Source: Effrenium voratum (taxonomy: Eukaryota > Sar > Dinophyceae > Suessiales > Symbiodiniaceae). Taken from it: a stretch of 64,000 nt of DNA. The notes under the pieces were generated by a model. It did not search any database. It was given only the letters and a program-made list of their open reading frames with translations, and was not told where the DNA came from. The stretch covers positions 124,001-188,000 of the forward strand of contig CAUJNA010002857.1 in assembly GCA_963377175.1 (NCBI GenBank). Reading direction: 5' to 3'. The position numbers and the translations under genes were made by a program. Of this stretch, positions 34,017-45,907 are shown in pieces. Every line of letters starts with the position of its first letter. Position 1 is the first letter of the stretch.

Positions 34017-37000
34017 AATCAAATCAGTCGTTAGACCTAGAATTAATAAATAAGAAACATGTTCTTCCTTTATGCATGTTCTTGGTTCTACTGCATCTTT
34101 CGACGTAGGGATTGTACCTCTCAACACGTCGCCTTCGGGAAAGATAAACACGTCTCAGGATATCTCAGGAAACATCGCCACCGACGCCGAAGGCAGAAGT
34201 GTCGGCTCGGCATCCAGTCCCAGGCCGAGGCAGGAAACAAACATGTGAACTACACACGAACGTCTCCGAACATGTCCGCATGGAGAAAAAGCACTTCTAA
34301 GTTTTGAAGTAATGTTCGAGGTGCTGAAAACTCAAATTCAAAGTGTTACAGATTTGCGCCGTAGTCCGGGACATACACTTAGAACCGAAAACTACCGGCT
34401 GGCACATCATGAAAGAAACACCAAAAGTACACTGCTTGCACTTATTTTTGCAGAGACTGTCCCCTACCAACTTGCTCTAGGTTCTGATTGTGGCTTATCT
34501 GACCAGATAACTGACACCCGAAGTGGCCTGTGAATCTCCTCAACCCTCTCGTGTTCCACCTCAATGTGCCACGAGGTGCGCCAACACGCCGTCCGACGTC
34601 CTTTCTCACATGCAGCATCTCCTCCTCATGTTCCATCTTCATGTTGATAGGACTTACACCATTTCTTCACCGCTCCAATTCCGGGCTTGCGTGCCTCTCG
34701 CCTGTTCCGGCGTCTCAGTGGCCCTCTCTCTCTCAAGTGAAATCGTGAAATCGTCTATTGGGAGGTGCCGGCTGTTCGTGAAATCGGTTGCCATCAGTTT
34801 GGAGTTGGGCATGGGGCTCCGCGCCCAGAGGCCCGGGAGGTTCCTCCCGGAATCCACTTGCAACGGAGGCGGGAGACGGACGGAGATCGGAGGCTTGGTC
34901 GTTGATTTCTTGTCCCTCTCCGTGACTTGTGGAGACAGTTTACAAGTGAGGGCCCGGCTTTTTCAAGAAGCAGCCAGAAACAGGGAAGAACGTGCAGCGA
35001 CAAAGGTGGCGTCAAGTGGCGATACATCAAGGAAAGCCGGATGACAACAGCGGGGGGGGGGGGGGGATTCGAACCAAGCCGGCGAAACACCTTTCATGTT
35101 GGTCCAAAGTGATCAAACAACCCATGAAAAAGATCAAGGTTAATGGGGATGGTCATGAAATGCCATGGACGCTTTTACGGTTCCAGACCTAGTGGGGCGG
35201 GGTTGTTCTGGGCACATGTGCCATGGCCAAGCTTCCTTTGTGCCTTGAAAATGGAGGCCAGTACTCCAGGCAGATGGTCAACCAAAAGCAGGTGTCGACT
35301 GATGTTTTTAGCTTGAGATGCGATAGCCTTTCCGCATCCTGTTTCAAGCCTTGCAATTGTTTTCGAGTCTGCAGCTAGCGCCATTGGCGACCAGATTGGC
35401 AGCGCCCCCTGCCGTTTTTCTCTCAGTTGACCTTGTCTCAGCTTGCCGTTGCCGCGAAGCCCCGGCCCCATGTCTGGCCAAAAGTTCACCGGTTGCTCAA
35501 CCACTGTGAAAAGATGGGGGTTTTTGCCTCGCTCCCTCCCCCATCCCAGAGGGATTCCGATGTTCACCCGAAGTCACCTGGGCCCGTCAGGTCGGGCTGA
35601 GCTCGCAACAGGCTCGAGCCGGTTTCCCCAGGCGCCTTCAAACTGGCCACCGTTGCCTTCAGGTTTCCAGTCAGATAAAGCTCAAGGGCTTCGAGTGCGC
35701 CCGTCGCAAGGGGCACTGAGATCCCATGCAGTGTCCTGGTTGGTTGATTGCAGTCGCGCGTTGAGGCTTTTTGGCCAGGGCCACATGACCTGGGCTGCCT
35801 TTGTTGGCCTTCAAAATCCAAGGTAGCGAGCGTTCAAAATTTGGCCAGATCCGAAGATTCGACAATCTCAGGTGTCCAGCACCGCGGTGCAGGGATTTGA
35901 CTCTGGCTATTGAGCAGCGCGCTTCTTGCAATTTGAGGTGAGTCTGTCCGTACGCCTCTTTCTTCTTGCTGCCAGCATGTGACTTGTACGTCCGGCCACG
36001 CGGATGTGTTGGTCGTGGTTTCCACAAATCCTCACTTTGTGGTTTTCTGTGGTTGCTAAGGCTCACTTCTGTGACTGTGTCAGCAGATTGCAAGCATTGC
36101 AATTGTTTCTGGCCAAGGACATCTCAAAGCTGTGGGTTGAGAGTTCCTTGTCACCGGGAGAGCAATTCCCATACCTTTCATCTATCTCGTGCCGGACGTT
36201 TTAATATTGCTGCACAGAACCGCTATGTGTGATATGGTCACTACTCTTGGGTGGATAGTCAGCATATCATTGATCATACATATTTCAAACGTTTCCTCGA
36301 CTGGTATTCTCTTTGGAGTTGGCATATGGGCAAGCCGCAAAACAGCTTTGAGAAGAGTAAGCGAGGCAAAGGGCTTCAGGCCACCAACATGTCCCCCATG
36401 GATGCATCATCTCATTAAGCAAAGCTTGTTGCTGTTGTAGCCACAGTCGGTTTGAAATTGTTTTGTTTGCTCGCCTCTTCATGTTGATGGGGCTCGTCAA
36501 GCAGGAGTCCCGGCATATATGCTCCAACTCCAGGCCTTGTGCTCATGGCACATGGCTTGCTGCAGGTAGCAACTCTTTCTCACGCCACGTCCGCTCTCGC
36601 GGCATCCCTTACCCTCCCAGACCTCCTGCGTCTGGCTGGCACCCCCACGTCCATTCTGACTGAGCTGTTCGGTGAGCGCCATTTCCGCCTCAAGATTGGC
36701 CCCATCTCCAGACCTCGATGGCTCCAACTTTCCATCCAGGATCCTCGCATGAGCCCCAAGCCCGGCACAAAGCCGCCCAGCATATGGGGCCCGCCTGTTT
36801 GGGTGCCTCACACCAGCGAACTCGCTGTCCCCTGGTGAAGGGCAGCGCTAAACCACCCAACCCATCCCCACCCCGCAACACCGTAGACTGCCCAAAGCAG
36901 TCGTCGCATCTATGTTTGATGCCAAGTTTGCCACACAATGAACTCAACCCACTCTTGGCAGCCACGCTACGAGGAAAGCTGTGCTCGAACGGCAGGATCG

Positions 37001-38550
37001 CCGGGGCGATCCAAGTGAGCCTGTGGGTTCCGGCAGAGCGCCATCCTGGCGCACACCGTCCAGCGCAGTGCCTCAAAATTGCTCCTTTGCTGAGGCGCAC
37101 ACTGCTCTTTGACAGACCCAAGGCTTCTTTCACAAATGGCTTGCACTTATGCGCTGGCCAGTGTTGTTCCCATGGGTGTTTCTAAGCAAGGAATGCAGAA
37201 ATTGTATTATCCCCTAGTTTCACTTTGCCTGGCCTTGGTCGAGGCCATGTTCAGACTAGTTCAGAGGAAGCGAGGAAACACTTTGTAGGAGGCAAACCAC
37301 ATTGGATGCCTCTAAGCAGCACGACAAATACATGTGCGAAGCTCGTGTGGCGATTTTGAGGCGGGGCAGGCGGAATTCATCATTTTGCGTCGCACACATG
37401 CCTTTTGTTTTTGGGTCTTGTTTGGTTGGAAACAGCCTCCCTTGAATCATGTGCCCGTGAATCTTGAATTTCTGCGAAAATCAACAGCCTGGGCATGGGC
37501 GCCCTTCACCTTTGCCGTTCTGGCTCAGCATACAGATCCATCTGCGCAAGTGTGTTTCACAAAGTCCGTTTCACATTGCAGGAATGGGGGGTTGCATGTG
37601 CCTCCCCAGTTTCACACTCTCGACCTATGCTCAGGCTGGATACTGCTGGTTGATATGAAAGTTGCAAGTTAATTAGAATCACAGAAGAGAACCGTGAGGG
37701 TCTGCACAAGTTTTGCTTTGCGAGGAAAGTTGTGGGTGTGTTTGGTGGGAGTGGAAACAATCCGGAAGAAATGGACAGAATCTCCAAAGCGGATCAATCC
37801 TGGTGGTTAGGGGTCGAGCCCGAAATTGACTCCCAAGGCCCTGTATGCAGTCGAACCTTTGCTTGATGTCGTACTTTTGGCGGGAATACTTGCTAGCCGC
37901 GCTTGTGAGGAGACACTGTAGTCGTTTGGTTTGGACATGTCCTTGGGGAAATAATGCTTTGTGAGTAGGGGTCCCCAGTTCCAGGTTTTGTGTCAAGTCT
38001 CATGTTTCGAAAGTACTCCCCCCTTTCCCGAAAAAGTTCATTGTGGGCACCACAAACTGTTGGTCTTTTCAGAACGAGTCCGTATTGAATGATGGCACAG
38101 GGTCCCTAATACGATTGGAGGAGAGGTCAGTGGGATAAATGCCTAGTTTAGAATATATTATTGCTTAGAGCTGGCCCATTCTAATTTAGCATTCGGACTG
38201 GGTGGAAAATCGGTGCAAAGTTAGTGCTGGCAGCTTGGCAAATGTTGCGCAAATTACTTTCGGGCAAGTCTCAAGCCCAACCAACCCACTCTGCTGCCGG
38301 TTTGAAGGAGACACCGGGCCGCAAAGAAGTGGAGCCCGAACCAAACTAGTTGGGTTTTGCGAGCACAGCACGCTCTGACCTAAGGCGTTCTGACTTTAAG
38401 GTGGCGTGCCCCCGACCAAACCACGCAGTTGAAGGAGTGTTCCCTATCACATGTCCCGCTTGAAGAGTCGCTGGAGTCCATGCATCCAGCAGAACAATGT
38501 TTGTCAGCTGGAAGGTATGGGTGGCCACTTGTTAAGCACCTGTGGGCGTT
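34017..38550. other. Host DNA, mostly non-coding
   Basis: No gene that I can support. A G-run followed by GATTCGAACC (35050-35075) resembles the 3' part of a tRNA or tRNA-derived SINE on the minus strand, but no full cloverleaf is visible. Minus-strand frames at 35200-36000 (for example LEALELYLTGNLKATVASLKA near 35660-35720) vaguely resemble a decayed LRR array. Confidence 0.35.
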
Positions 38551-38555
38551 GCTTG

Positions 38556-38915
38556 GTGTAGAGGGTGGTCAAGGCACCAGGTGGGGAGCTGATCTGCGGA
38601 CAGACCGATGCGCAGGTGCCATCAGGCCTGGGGCTCAGGTCGATTTTCAGCCTAGGGCCTCAGCGTACAATGTCGGAGTGGAGAAAAAAATGGTAATTTG
38701 GCTCAGATTTTCATGCCACCGACTCCTATGAACTGTTGCTCACTCGAATTGTGAAGCACGCATGCCACATTCAAAAACATAGATTGAAATAGCAGGTTGG
38801 CATATTGTGTTGCCATCGCTTGTGAGGGAGTGGGCGGGCAGAAGTTTGCAACTGGAGGCGACGATTCTGAGCACAAGAAGAAGGAAGAGGCGTGCGCCGG
38901 TGTTTCTAAGGCCAA
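38556..38915. repeat. Dispersed host repeat B, copy 1 (partial)
   Basis: Shares GGGCTCAGGTCG-, GTGGAGAAA- and GGGAGTGGGCGGGCAGAAGTTTG-type blocks and the AGAAGGAAGAGGCGTGCGC block with copies at 40030-40730, 40935-41340 and 43330-44070. Non-coding. Confidence 0.5.
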
Positions 38916-40029
38916 GCTGAGCTCCAAGCAGGGATTGGGAATCCGAGCAAGTGCTTGCCTCCTCCGACCTTCGACCAGATGTGAGCTTCAATAGGCTTGA
39001 TGGCTGTTAGGCGTTGATTTTCCTTTGGGGAGAGCACTCTTCAGCAGATGAATTTGGCTTGGACATGATTGGATTAAAGGGGCCACCAGAGAGCGGCGTT
39101 GTGTTGAAATACAATCATTGATGTAGCGCAAGCCGTCAGAGAGAACCAAGGGCATTTTTATGTACCGAGCATGTTTAATGTTTTGTGTCACACATCAATC
39201 TTATTCTTGCCTTCCTTGTAGGTTCGGGCTCCCTGCGCTCCATCCCTCAGGTCGTGCCCAGGTGCTTCCCTTCTTCCGCCCTGAGCTCCATCCCACAATT
39301 TCCCCTATGAATGCCATCCTGAGTTAGCCATGGTGGCGCAGATTTCTGCAAACCATGTGCACACTACAGGTTGGCTTTTGCCACAAGGGCCTTCCTAGGT
39401 TGCTACCCTTCTCAAGCGTGTTCATAAGGCTTGTTGCATTCCCATGTTCCTCTACATCGTGAAACTTGCTAGTAGCACAAAGTTCCCGTCCCTGCTCGCT
39501 TTCATTGCGGCACTGTTGGTTTTGCGATAGACCGTGATTCAGCAAGCTTCTTTTCTTGAAGGTCTGCTTCATCTCACTGTCATCATGCTTTTCTGCGCCC
39601 TCCTCTTTTGAGGCTGTGGGCACTCCTGTACTTTCAAGGTTCTTTTTCCGGCACTGGTGAAGTCTTCAGAACTTCGGCAAGGCACTGGCGTCAGGCTCTT
39701 TGCTTCCAGTCAGTGGCAAACCATTGCCACCAAGTCTGTTTCTTCCTGGAGCACAAGAGCCGGAGTGACACGAAATAGAATAGGCTGCAAATCATATCCA
39801 CTTCCTCAAGCAAACTGCAAATGCTGAGTCACGAGTACTTGTGCATTGTGCAGAGGAGATAGCAAAGGGCAGTAAACTGCTTTTTGTCCAAACCGCGCAT
39901 AGACAAACATTGGCCATGATGGTTGGAAGTCAAAAGGTTTGATGAAGAGCTTGTGTCAAAGCTTCGCACAGAATCAGCTCAAAGGGATCTCCGGTCCATG
40001 AAGCACCTCCAACAGCCCATGGGAAGCCG

Positions 40030-40730
40030 ATCTCTCCTGGAAAAAAACGAGACGCAACGACAGGCTGATGTGCCAGTTTCGGGCCCGGTGGCTCAGACCG
40101 TCGCTCGTCCAGACGGCCTCAGCATAGAATCAATGGAGTGGAGAACGTGTGAGTAGAGTGGCTTTCACAAAGTGCATCTGCATGTACGTGATTCAGCTGA
40201 TATTTGAATTAAGCAGGCGCAGGAGCAGCTCGCAAGCAACGTTTTGCTCATTCGGTGCAGCTTGTGGCAGAGAGGGCGGTCGCAAGCTTGAATCCGGAGG
40301 AGAGAATCTTCGAGAGAGCAAGAAGGAAGAGGCGCGCACCTTGAATGTTGTGCCATGTTTTGCTTGTTCTTTTTGAGAAGCCCCATCGTCTTTGATAAGA
40401 TGTCGAAAAAAATGGGTGGGTTGGTCAGAAGTATGGGAAGTTCTGCTTGGCCTGGAGAGGCCCAGGAGCTGCAGGCTGCAGGCGAGCAGGCAGGGGCAGG
40501 GGCTTTGAGCTGCGATGGAAGTGGCTGGATGGCTGGAAGTGAATCAATATCAAAAAAGGTCTTGGCCCACGTGCTCCAGCTTGCATCACGATGCGTGAAA
40601 CATCGTCAAGGCACATCCCCCTGTTTTCCACATCAAGCGCGTCATGTTTTGCTACCCCATAATTCGAAGGTGGAGTTGACCAGCTAGGATACAGGCTGCT
40701 CGAAGAGATTATTTCCTAGCAGTCTGGGAT
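40030..40730. repeat. Dispersed host repeat B, copy 2
   Basis: Aligns over about 650 bases with 43330-44070: GGGCCCGGTGGCTCAGACCG, GTGTGAGTAGAGTGGC, GAGAGGGCGGTCGC, GAAGAGGCGCGC, GATGGAAGTGGCT and GGAGTTGACCAGC blocks occur in the same order. No coding frame is conserved between the copies. Confidence 0.7.
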
Positions 40731-40934
40731 GGTGACGGTGGCATGGATGCCTGGTGAGCGCAGTTTTCAATCGGGCTGCTGAACGGCTTTGGATCGAGCC
40801 AGGGGGGGGTTATCCTCTCTCTACAGTATCCGACACGCCGATGAAGGTCGGCGGATTTACCCTTAGTTGTTGGCTTCCCATCACCCCCACTGGAGGGCGA
40901 TGAGCTGGGGCAACTCAACCCTTCCAACACTGCT

Positions 40935-41340
40935 CATTGCAGGGGCTTGCCAAGCGACCAGGGCAAGGGAAGCCGGGCCCTGAAAAAAAGACGCGCTGAC
41001 AGGCAGACGGGCAGGCGCCGCCAAGCCCGGGGCTTAGACCGATGTTGGCCCAAACATGCCATTTGGAGTCAAGACTTTGCATAACCTATTATGTCTTCGC
41101 ATGTTTATGGGTTGCATGTGGCAAAGAACGGCGCTTTCCGCAAATACTGGAAGAAGTGTTTAAGTTTCACTTCTTAGCAGCTGATGCCAGTTTGCACCAG
41201 TGCTGCTCAAGTTGTCAAGCGCCCGCAAAGAAGAGGGTTGCCCCTTTCAGCCGGTGCAACTTGTGATAGAGAGGGCGGCCGAAAGTCAAAGCTGGAGGTG
41301 GCACCCCCCCAGGCCAGACGCTGACGGAGGCGCGCGCATT
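40935..41340. repeat. Dispersed host repeat B, copy 3 (partial)
   Basis: Contains GCCAAGCGACCAGGGCAAGG, GCTGACAGGC and GATAGAGAGGGCGG blocks in the order seen in the other copies, with more divergence. Confidence 0.45.
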
Positions 41341-43329
41341 GAAGTTACTCAGTTCCGAGGGCTTGAGAGTCCAGCCAGAATTGCTGTTTGTGACAGACAC
41401 GTGGCCGGCAGTTCTGCCCAAAGGAGCACATGCCTTGAGGCATGAAGGAATGTGACAGCTTGCAAAAGAGCCGCGAGACGCCCCGGCTGCGGGGGGGAAA
41501 CTTTGAGGAGTTAAACAAAGCCGAATTTTGTTTGACGGCATGTGGTCACCGCCAACCAAATGCCACCTTTAAGAGAACCATTTGAGGCAGTTGGGCACCT
41601 GCCCCCAAAGATTGGAACAGACCTTCATGTCCTGCAGGAGGCAGTGAGCGGTGCCGAGTTGCAGGATCCAGGCGCCCAGGCAGGCTCAGTCTGGGACCTT
41701 TCGGTGCCTTCGGTTTTGCCAGACCAGCCCAGACCAGCCCGAGAAGAGCAACAGCAAATTGAAAAAAGTCGAACAGCCGGAGAAGAAGAATGGGGATGCG
41801 CATGAAGGTTCCTCGCAGTCTTGCCATCCTAAGCATGGCCGTGCGACTGTTGCCAGTCATTTCCAAGTTGCCTTCATTGAGTTGCATTCCGCGTGTCTAG
41901 TTGTTGGATCTTGCGTTTTTTCTTGATCTCGAGCAATTGCTGTAGTGAAAGGCTGACAAGTAATATGGTCTGCCCGATGCATGTTATTCCACATGTTAAA
42001 GACGAACATGTTTGACTTCCGTTTTCAGATACTTCGAGACAATGCAATTGTTGATGACGCGGTAGCCCGGTTGCCTGCTTGCATTTGGTGTGCGAGGAAG
42101 GCATACTATGTGGACATTAGCTACCATGCGAATGTTTCTGGACTGCAGGCTGTCAAAAGTCAAAAGCCCGCGGTCAGAGGTTTCTCCTGTCCTTGTCATC
42201 AGTGAATCAGGGTGCGTTTGTCGTCGTGGGTCTTGACGCTGTCTGAAAGTCTTGCCCGCGGCATGCAACATATTGCCGCCGCCCGGTGGCCAGCGGCCGC
42301 AAAGTCTCCCGATTGAAGCCAGTCACAGCCAACGTCACAGCCTGCGCAGCGCAACCGAAGAGCTGAGCAGGCCCAACACGGATCCGCGTGTAGACACCCG
42401 CTGCCAGAAAGTTCTTGCGCCTTATGGGTAAAGCTCCAAATTCGGAAGGAAGGGAGTTGTTCCATTTGCCAGAACATTGCTTCGTTGATGCTGACTGCTC
42501 ACTTTGGTGACACATCTCAAGCTGGCAATAGTTGCCACACACACACAAAACACGGCTCAAACGGGGACTGCTTAAGATAGGCCCTGCCTTGAAACAATAC
42601 GAGTCGGCAGCTACACTGCTCTCTTGATTCTACAAATTCCACATCTCTCCCCAGGCGGGACTCTCACAAATATGCCAACTATCTTGTCCAGAGCGTTCTG
42701 GCAAATGCACGATTCTGCAACAGCCATCCAAGTGATCGCTGCATCGGCAGCTCAGCTGACTATGCATTAGCTTGCATTCAGCTATGGTCAACTCGGGCAG
42801 CCCGTACGGGTTCTAGCACATGCGGTCTGGCAAGTGTGGCAAGTGTGGCATGGTCGCATCAAGTGCCGTCAATCGCAGCCCCATGTGTCATGCTGACGCT
42901 AACATAGCTATTCCTGATTCTCTCTCACGCGCGCTTGACTTTACCCGCCCCTAGGGCACGTGACCCAAAAAATGGCACGTGGCGCCGAAACCCTGCATTG
43001 AAGTTCATTTAGCTCTTTAAACACTTGGACTGCAAAGAGACAGCGGTCGGTAGGAGCCTGGGGATGCTCTTGGCTTGGCATGAGGATTGCGAATGGGGAC
43101 CCTTGCGGGTCAAGTTTGGGATGGCGAACGAAACAGTTCAACTCGGTTTCCCAGCATTTCGCCGCCGTCGCGAAAGAGAAACATGTCTGGTGCCAGGAGC
43201 AGTTCCCTGTGCCGTCCGTTTGTCAGCGGTCAAGACGACGCTTCACAAGCCAATGTGGGGGAACTACTAGCTTTGCTTTTTTGAAGTCGCACTGGAAGGT
43301 ATGGGTGATCGCTCGATCCATGGGGTTAC

Positions 43330-44070
43330 TGAGGCACCAGGGCAAAGGAAACTGATCTTGCGAGAGACTTCCCGCTCCGCTGACAGGCCGCTGCGCAAGA
43401 AGTATCGGGCCGGTGGCTCAGACCGTACAACAAAGAGTGGAGAAAGTGTGAGTAGTTAGAGTGGCGTTCACAGAGAGTTTTTGTACGTGGTTCAGATAGA
43501 ACACTCAAATCACCCACCGCCCGCATGCACACACATACACAAGACAGAGTTTGCCCATTTGGTCAGTGCAGATTTTGACAGAGAGGGCGGACAGAAGTTT
43601 GTGCGCGGAGGTGACAATCAACAAGACAGGAACAAGGGAGAGGCGCGCCCGCGTTGTTGTGCCGTGTCGTGCCATGTTGCACCATGGTGTGCCATGGTGT
43701 GCCATGTTGTGTCATGGTCCTTGTTGCTCATGTGTTTTGAGAAGCCGGGCAACTGCGGCCTCGAAAGCAAACATTCTGAGGATTTGAAGGGGTTTGGTTG
43801 GTTCTGTTTAGCCTTGAGAGGTGAGGGAGGCTGGGGGAGGGATTTAAGCTGCCACCATGGAAGTGGCTTGGTGGCTGGAAGTTAATCAACAATATCTAAA
43901 GTTCTAGCACAACGTGCTCTACCGCGCATCACCACGATGCCTCAAACATCACCACGACGCAACCCTGTTTGCCACATTACGCTCGCGTATTGCGATGCCC
44001 CTCACAAGTAGTTGAAGATGGAGTTGACCAGCAAAGATACAGCGGCTCTTCTAAGAGTTGTTTCTCAGCC
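43330..44070. repeat. Dispersed host repeat B, copy 4
   Basis: The longest copy, matching copy 2 throughout. It contains an internal run of GTGCCATGTTG-type short repeats at 43670-43720. Confidence 0.7.
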
Positions 44071-44479
44071 GTATCCCATTCTTGCCTTGTCGCCCCAGGA
44101 TGGCGAACGGTGGCTTGCATTGCTTGCATTAGCGACGAACACACTAAAATGCGTGGTAATCCTGCAAACATGTTACGTACTTAGAATCTTCCGCAGTCTC
44201 AAATGCACAAACAGACCGATTTTTAACTTTAGCCCCCTGGCTCGCCACCGTTGAGCCACAATCAAGCTTCTTTCCCACCAGGCTCGAAAGCCCGGCTGAA
44301 CCCACGATTTTTGCAGGCCACGCCGTTGGAGCCCTGATAAGGGCGGTAGCCAACCACTGAGCCCACGCAGCACGCAAATGGGTGAGGGAAGGTGACGAGG
44401 CAGAGATGCCAGGGATGCGGGTGCGGAACTTGCACTGGTCAATAACGCTAGGGATGCTTTGCAGCAGGCTGACCTAGGC

Positions 44480-44848
44480 TTACGCCGATTTTGGGACGAC
44501 ATACCTTGAACTGGTCTTAGCCAAACAAGCGCAAAGAAGCCCAACATGCCTTGAAACTCGAAACGATTCCCAGTTGTGACTGTGGGAGCTCCGTGCCCGT
44601 TTGTCACAGAGCCCCAATAAACGTCTCGAAGGCACTTGTGTGTCAAACACCTTTGGCCGTTGCACGATGACGCCTGCCAGCTTTAAGACCTCGATGTAGC
44701 TGCGCTGCTGCTTCTTGGCCTCGGCGAGGCAAGCAGCATCCTGCAGCCTGTCCCGCACGGGCCAGTTGTACCTCTGGTAGCACGCAATCTTCCGAGCCAC
44801 TGCGGGCTCTTGGGGTGCATCCCAAGAATTTCTTCTCCAGGGGGCCAA
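44480..44848 (-). CDS. Possible host exon, unknown product
   Basis: On the minus strand the first about 75 codons of this frame have coding-like composition, with a helical stretch DRLQDAACLAEAKKQQRSYI followed by EVLKLAGVIV. The downstream part looks non-coding. Splice sites are not certain and I recognise no family. It may be one exon of a host gene running leftward. Confidence 0.3.
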   Translation of the reverse strand: MAPWRRNSWDAPQEPAVARKIACYQRYNWPVRDRLQDAACLAEAKKQQRSYIEVLKLAGVIVQRPKVFDTQVPSRRLLGLCDKRARSSHSHNWESFRVSRHVGLLCACLAKTSSRYVVPKSA

Positions 44849-45907
44849 CCCAAACTTCTCGCAGGCGGTCCCATTCTATCCAGCTCTCGACCACTCACGC
44901 TTTGCATTGTGTGCAAGACTGACACTTTGATTGCTTTGCGGCGTCAACAAATCAAAAGCAAGAGTTTCAATATCAATTGACTACCAAAAGAGGCAACGCC
45001 GAAAATTGCAGGTAAAAATCTGAACGTGGGTTTGCTGTCGATCGCCTGCAAGAAAATCACTTCTCGGGTTGGACGCCTCCGCCTGGCAGGAGAGCGAGCC
45101 GCAGGAGCGGCCGTTCGGGCGGAGCCCTTCTTGGGGCGTTGGGGCACAGCTTGAAGGAGTGTTGTGGGAGTGTTTTGTTTAGATTCGATGGCAAAAAGGA
45201 ACCACGTGTTTCTAGATACTTTTTAGAGGTAGAGCTGCAGTGCATGTTGGTGGTTTCCCAGGATCATTATGGATCATTGGGAGAGCATTTTCCCGAAGAG
45301 ATGAGGGGCATGGTTAGCACGATCAACAGAAAGCAGGTATTTTTTACAAGGCAAATCAGCCGTGAGGAATGGATTTGTGCCGTTATTTGCACTTGGACCT
45401 CGATTTGAGGTGTAGTGTTCCAAATTTCCAGGCTAACATGGCATGTGTGCGGAGGAGGTTCGAAATGGCCCCAACCACACAAAGCGTGTGGATGCGCATG
45501 TTGGGGCCCATATGACAAACAACAGAAACACGGGAGGAAAAGTGCGAAAGAAGCGCGGAAGTAACGCAAGTAGCACGCAAGGTGCGCGGAAGACGAGATT
45601 GTCCAGCCTTGGGTCTTTGCGGAGAAGCTTGTTAGATGATGAGCCTGTTTTGGACATCCTCGGATTAGAAGCGTCGCACTTGAACATGCCGTTGCGTTGA
45701 AATGTAGTCATGGATGTAGTTCGCCGTCAGAGAGAATCGGGCAGTTCTTATCTAGCCGTCAGATCTCTTTAGAACAAGGTTTAATTATTGTTGCTTGCTA
45801 ACACATCGATTATAAACGTGTCCATGTATTGCATTGTCACTCACAGCTAGACAGACAGCGGGAACGCTAGCAGTTCTTAACCAAGGAGCTAAATCCGGAC
45901 ACCTTGC
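44849..45907. other. Host DNA without recognisable gene
   Basis: No supported gene. GCCGTCAGAGAGAA near 45720 recurs at 39135, so part of this stretch belongs to a further dispersed repeat. Confidence 0.4.

Noticed and set aside
35050..35110. tRNA-like GGTTCGAATCC on the minus strand next to a G-run
   Set aside because: Only the T-loop-like sequence fits; I cannot build the acceptor, D and anticodon arms, so no tRNA is claimed.
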